Below are positions 63,056-64,000 of a DNA stretch of 64,000 bases, in pieces; the first letter of the stretch is position 1, and each line of letters starts with the position of its first letter. The stretch lies in the NCBI RefSeq assembly GCF_001507535.1, contig NZ_LQBN01000002.1, positions 1 through 64,000 on the forward strand, written 5' to 3'. Position numbers and translations under genes: made by a program. The notes beneath the pieces were generated by a model. The model was not told the origin of the DNA. It made no database searches and saw only the letters and a program-made list of their open reading frames with translations. Origin of the DNA: Thiomicrospira sp. WB1. Lineage in GTDB: Bacteria > Pseudomonadota > Gammaproteobacteria > Thiomicrospirales > Thiomicrospiraceae.

Positions 63056-63075
63056 TTTAACCAGGCCTGGTTAAA
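63056..63075. terminator. 20-bp perfect palindrome with ACCAGGCCTGGT core, likely terminator
   Basis: Copy 11 (63060-63071), flanked by TTTA and TAAA, lies between the convergent dgkA and gshB genes, where a bidirectional terminator is expected. Confidence 0.6.
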
Positions 63076-63091
63076 GCTGGGTCAGGCGGGT

Positions 63092-64000
63092 TTACCCCAT
63101 ATGATCGTTCTGGCGGAATTCGTTGAGGCGGTGCAGCAGGAATTCCAGTTCGGCGTGTTTTTCTTCTTTTTCGTGGACTTTTTCTTCCAGGAAATCAACC
63201 ACCTGTTTGTGCAGTTTTAATTTGTTCAGGGCGTTGATATTGGTGATGCCACCCGGATTGAGGACGTTCACTTCCAGAATCTTGTCGCCGATCATGTCCA
63301 CACCGACAAAGTACAAGCCGTCGGCGGCCAGTTTGGGACCGATTTTGCGGCAGATTGCCATCTGTGAATCGGTCATTTTGTATTTGTGGGCGGTGCCGCC
63401 GATCTGAATGTTGGCGCGCACGTCGCCTTCGGGCGGCTTGCGGTTGTAGGCGCCGATGAATTTGCCGTTGAGCATCAGCACGCGCACATCGCCTTCTTCA
63501 GCGCCTTCGATGTATTCCTGCACAATCACATAGCTTTTGTCGGTGCTGTGGATGTAAAAATCCAGAATCGAGTTGATACTGGTCTGGGCGTTTTTTTCCA
63601 GCACAATTACGCCATGCCCGCCGGAGGCATTGAGCGGCTTGAGGATGACTTTGTCGCCGGGCATTTCGTCGATCATCTGACGAATGTAGTCCTTGTTTTT
63701 GGATACATGCGTGATCGGCAAATAGCTGTTGTGCGGGTCGTTGAAGGTGGTGGTGTAAAGCTTGTTGTTGGCTTTGCGAATGCCGTCCACGTCGTTGACG
63801 ATCACCGCCTGATTTTTCACCGAATCCAGAAAGTTGAACACCATCGGGTCAATCGGCGGGTCGCGGCGGATCATAATGCAGTCGAGCCCGTGCAACGGCA
63901 TCATCTGCAGTTGAAATTTGACCTTTTTGTAGAACTGGGTCATGTTGTCCGGGATTTTGTCCATCGGTTCGATGCGGCGCACATAGCCATGGGTCACGTT
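63092..64000 (-). CDS. gshB: Glutathione synthetase, partial (5' end outside window)
   Basis: About 302 residues visible. ATP-grasp marks: LDCIMIRRDPPIDPMVF, KVILKPLNASGGHGVIVL, GDVRVLMLNGKFIGAYNRKPP, GLYFVGVDMIGDKILEVNVLNPGG. It joins glycine to gamma-glutamylcysteine. The frame stays open to the window edge, so the N terminus is missing. The C terminus carries an extra charged helix (LEEKVHEKEEKHAELEFLLH) beyond E. coli GshB. Confidence 0.9.
   Translation of the reverse strand, partial: NVTHGYVRRIEPMDKIPDNMTQFYKKVKFQLQMMPLHGLDCIMIRRDPPIDPMVFNFLDSVKNQAVIVNDVDGIRKANNKLYTTTFNDPHNSYLPITHVSKNKDYIRQMIDEMPGDKVILKPLNASGGHGVIVLEKNAQTSINSILDFYIHSTDKSYVIVQEYIEGAEEGDVRVLMLNGKFIGAYNRKPPEGDVRANIQIGGTAHKYKMTDSQMAICRKIGPKLAADGLYFVGVDMIGDKILEVNVLNPGGITNINALNKLKLHKQVVDFLEEKVHEKEEKHAELEFLLHRLNEFRQNDHMG

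Noticed and set aside
1-64000. CRISPR arrays, insertion sequences, prophage genes
   Set aside because: No regularly spaced direct repeats of CRISPR type, and no transposase, integrase or phage structural genes were found. The dispersed ACCAGGCCTGGT repeat is irregularly spaced and has no spacer structure.

Overview
The window looks like a chromosomal segment of a chemolithotrophic, sulfur-oxidising gammaproteobacterium. Supporting this are a flavocytochrome c sulfide dehydrogenase with multihaem partners, a complete-looking System I cytochrome c maturation set, gammaproteobacterial housekeeping genes (nrdB, uvrB, holC, pepA, lptFG, sspAB, efp with epmA and epmB, yrfG-nudE, uup, gshB) and type IV pilus retraction ATPases (pilT, pilU). 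A mevalonate-pathway cluster (mvaD plus two mevalonate-kinase-like genes) is unusual for this class. No 16S rRNA is present, so genus is not assigned. No insertion sequences, integrases, phage genes or CRISPR arrays were seen.

Layout. 1-117: 3' end of a 5S rRNA gene and its terminator. 0.3-3.6 kb: a SprA-type HExxH protein, an ArsR regulator with two cysteines placed as in persulfide sensors, an S41 protease and a DJ-1 protein. 3.6-9.3 kb: ccmABCDEFHI, without ccmG. 9.5-12.1 kb: NapC-like tetrahaem cytochrome, FccA and FccB. 12.3-18.6 kb: Cys/His-rich small protein and a CusBAC-type copper/silver efflux system. 19.5-25.5 kb (minus strand): a tightly overlapping six-gene operon of phosphotransfer enzymes (two phosphatases, an amphi-Trp protein, a PhoU-kinase fusion, an ATP-grasp enzyme and an HprK-like kinase), resembling the poorly understood 'GAK' gene neighbourhood. 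25.6-45.2 kb: mostly housekeeping genes. 45.2-48.8 kb: a glycolipid/polyprenyl-sugar operon. 48.9-52.7 kb: EF-P with its lysylation genes, and sspAB. 52.8-55.9 kb: mevalonate genes. 56.2-57.9 kb: a haem-binding-like protein, tRNA-Ser and two small genes. 57.9-63.0 kb: an EamA transporter, two GT4 glycosyltransferases and a small membrane protein, divergent from a PlcP-like phosphoesterase and DgkA across Pho-box-like repeats. This set fits phosphate-starvation lipid remodelling. 63.1-64.0 kb: gshB, cut by the window edge.

Across the whole window the 12-bp palindrome ACCAGGCCTGGT occurs exactly 11 times (about 0.005 expected by base composition), with several near matches. It falls in different reading frames of genes, and in four intergenic sites it is the core of longer palindromes of 20-32 bp that lie where terminators would be expected. 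I regard this repeat, the six-gene phosphotransfer operon and the Pho/lipid cluster as the most interesting contents.
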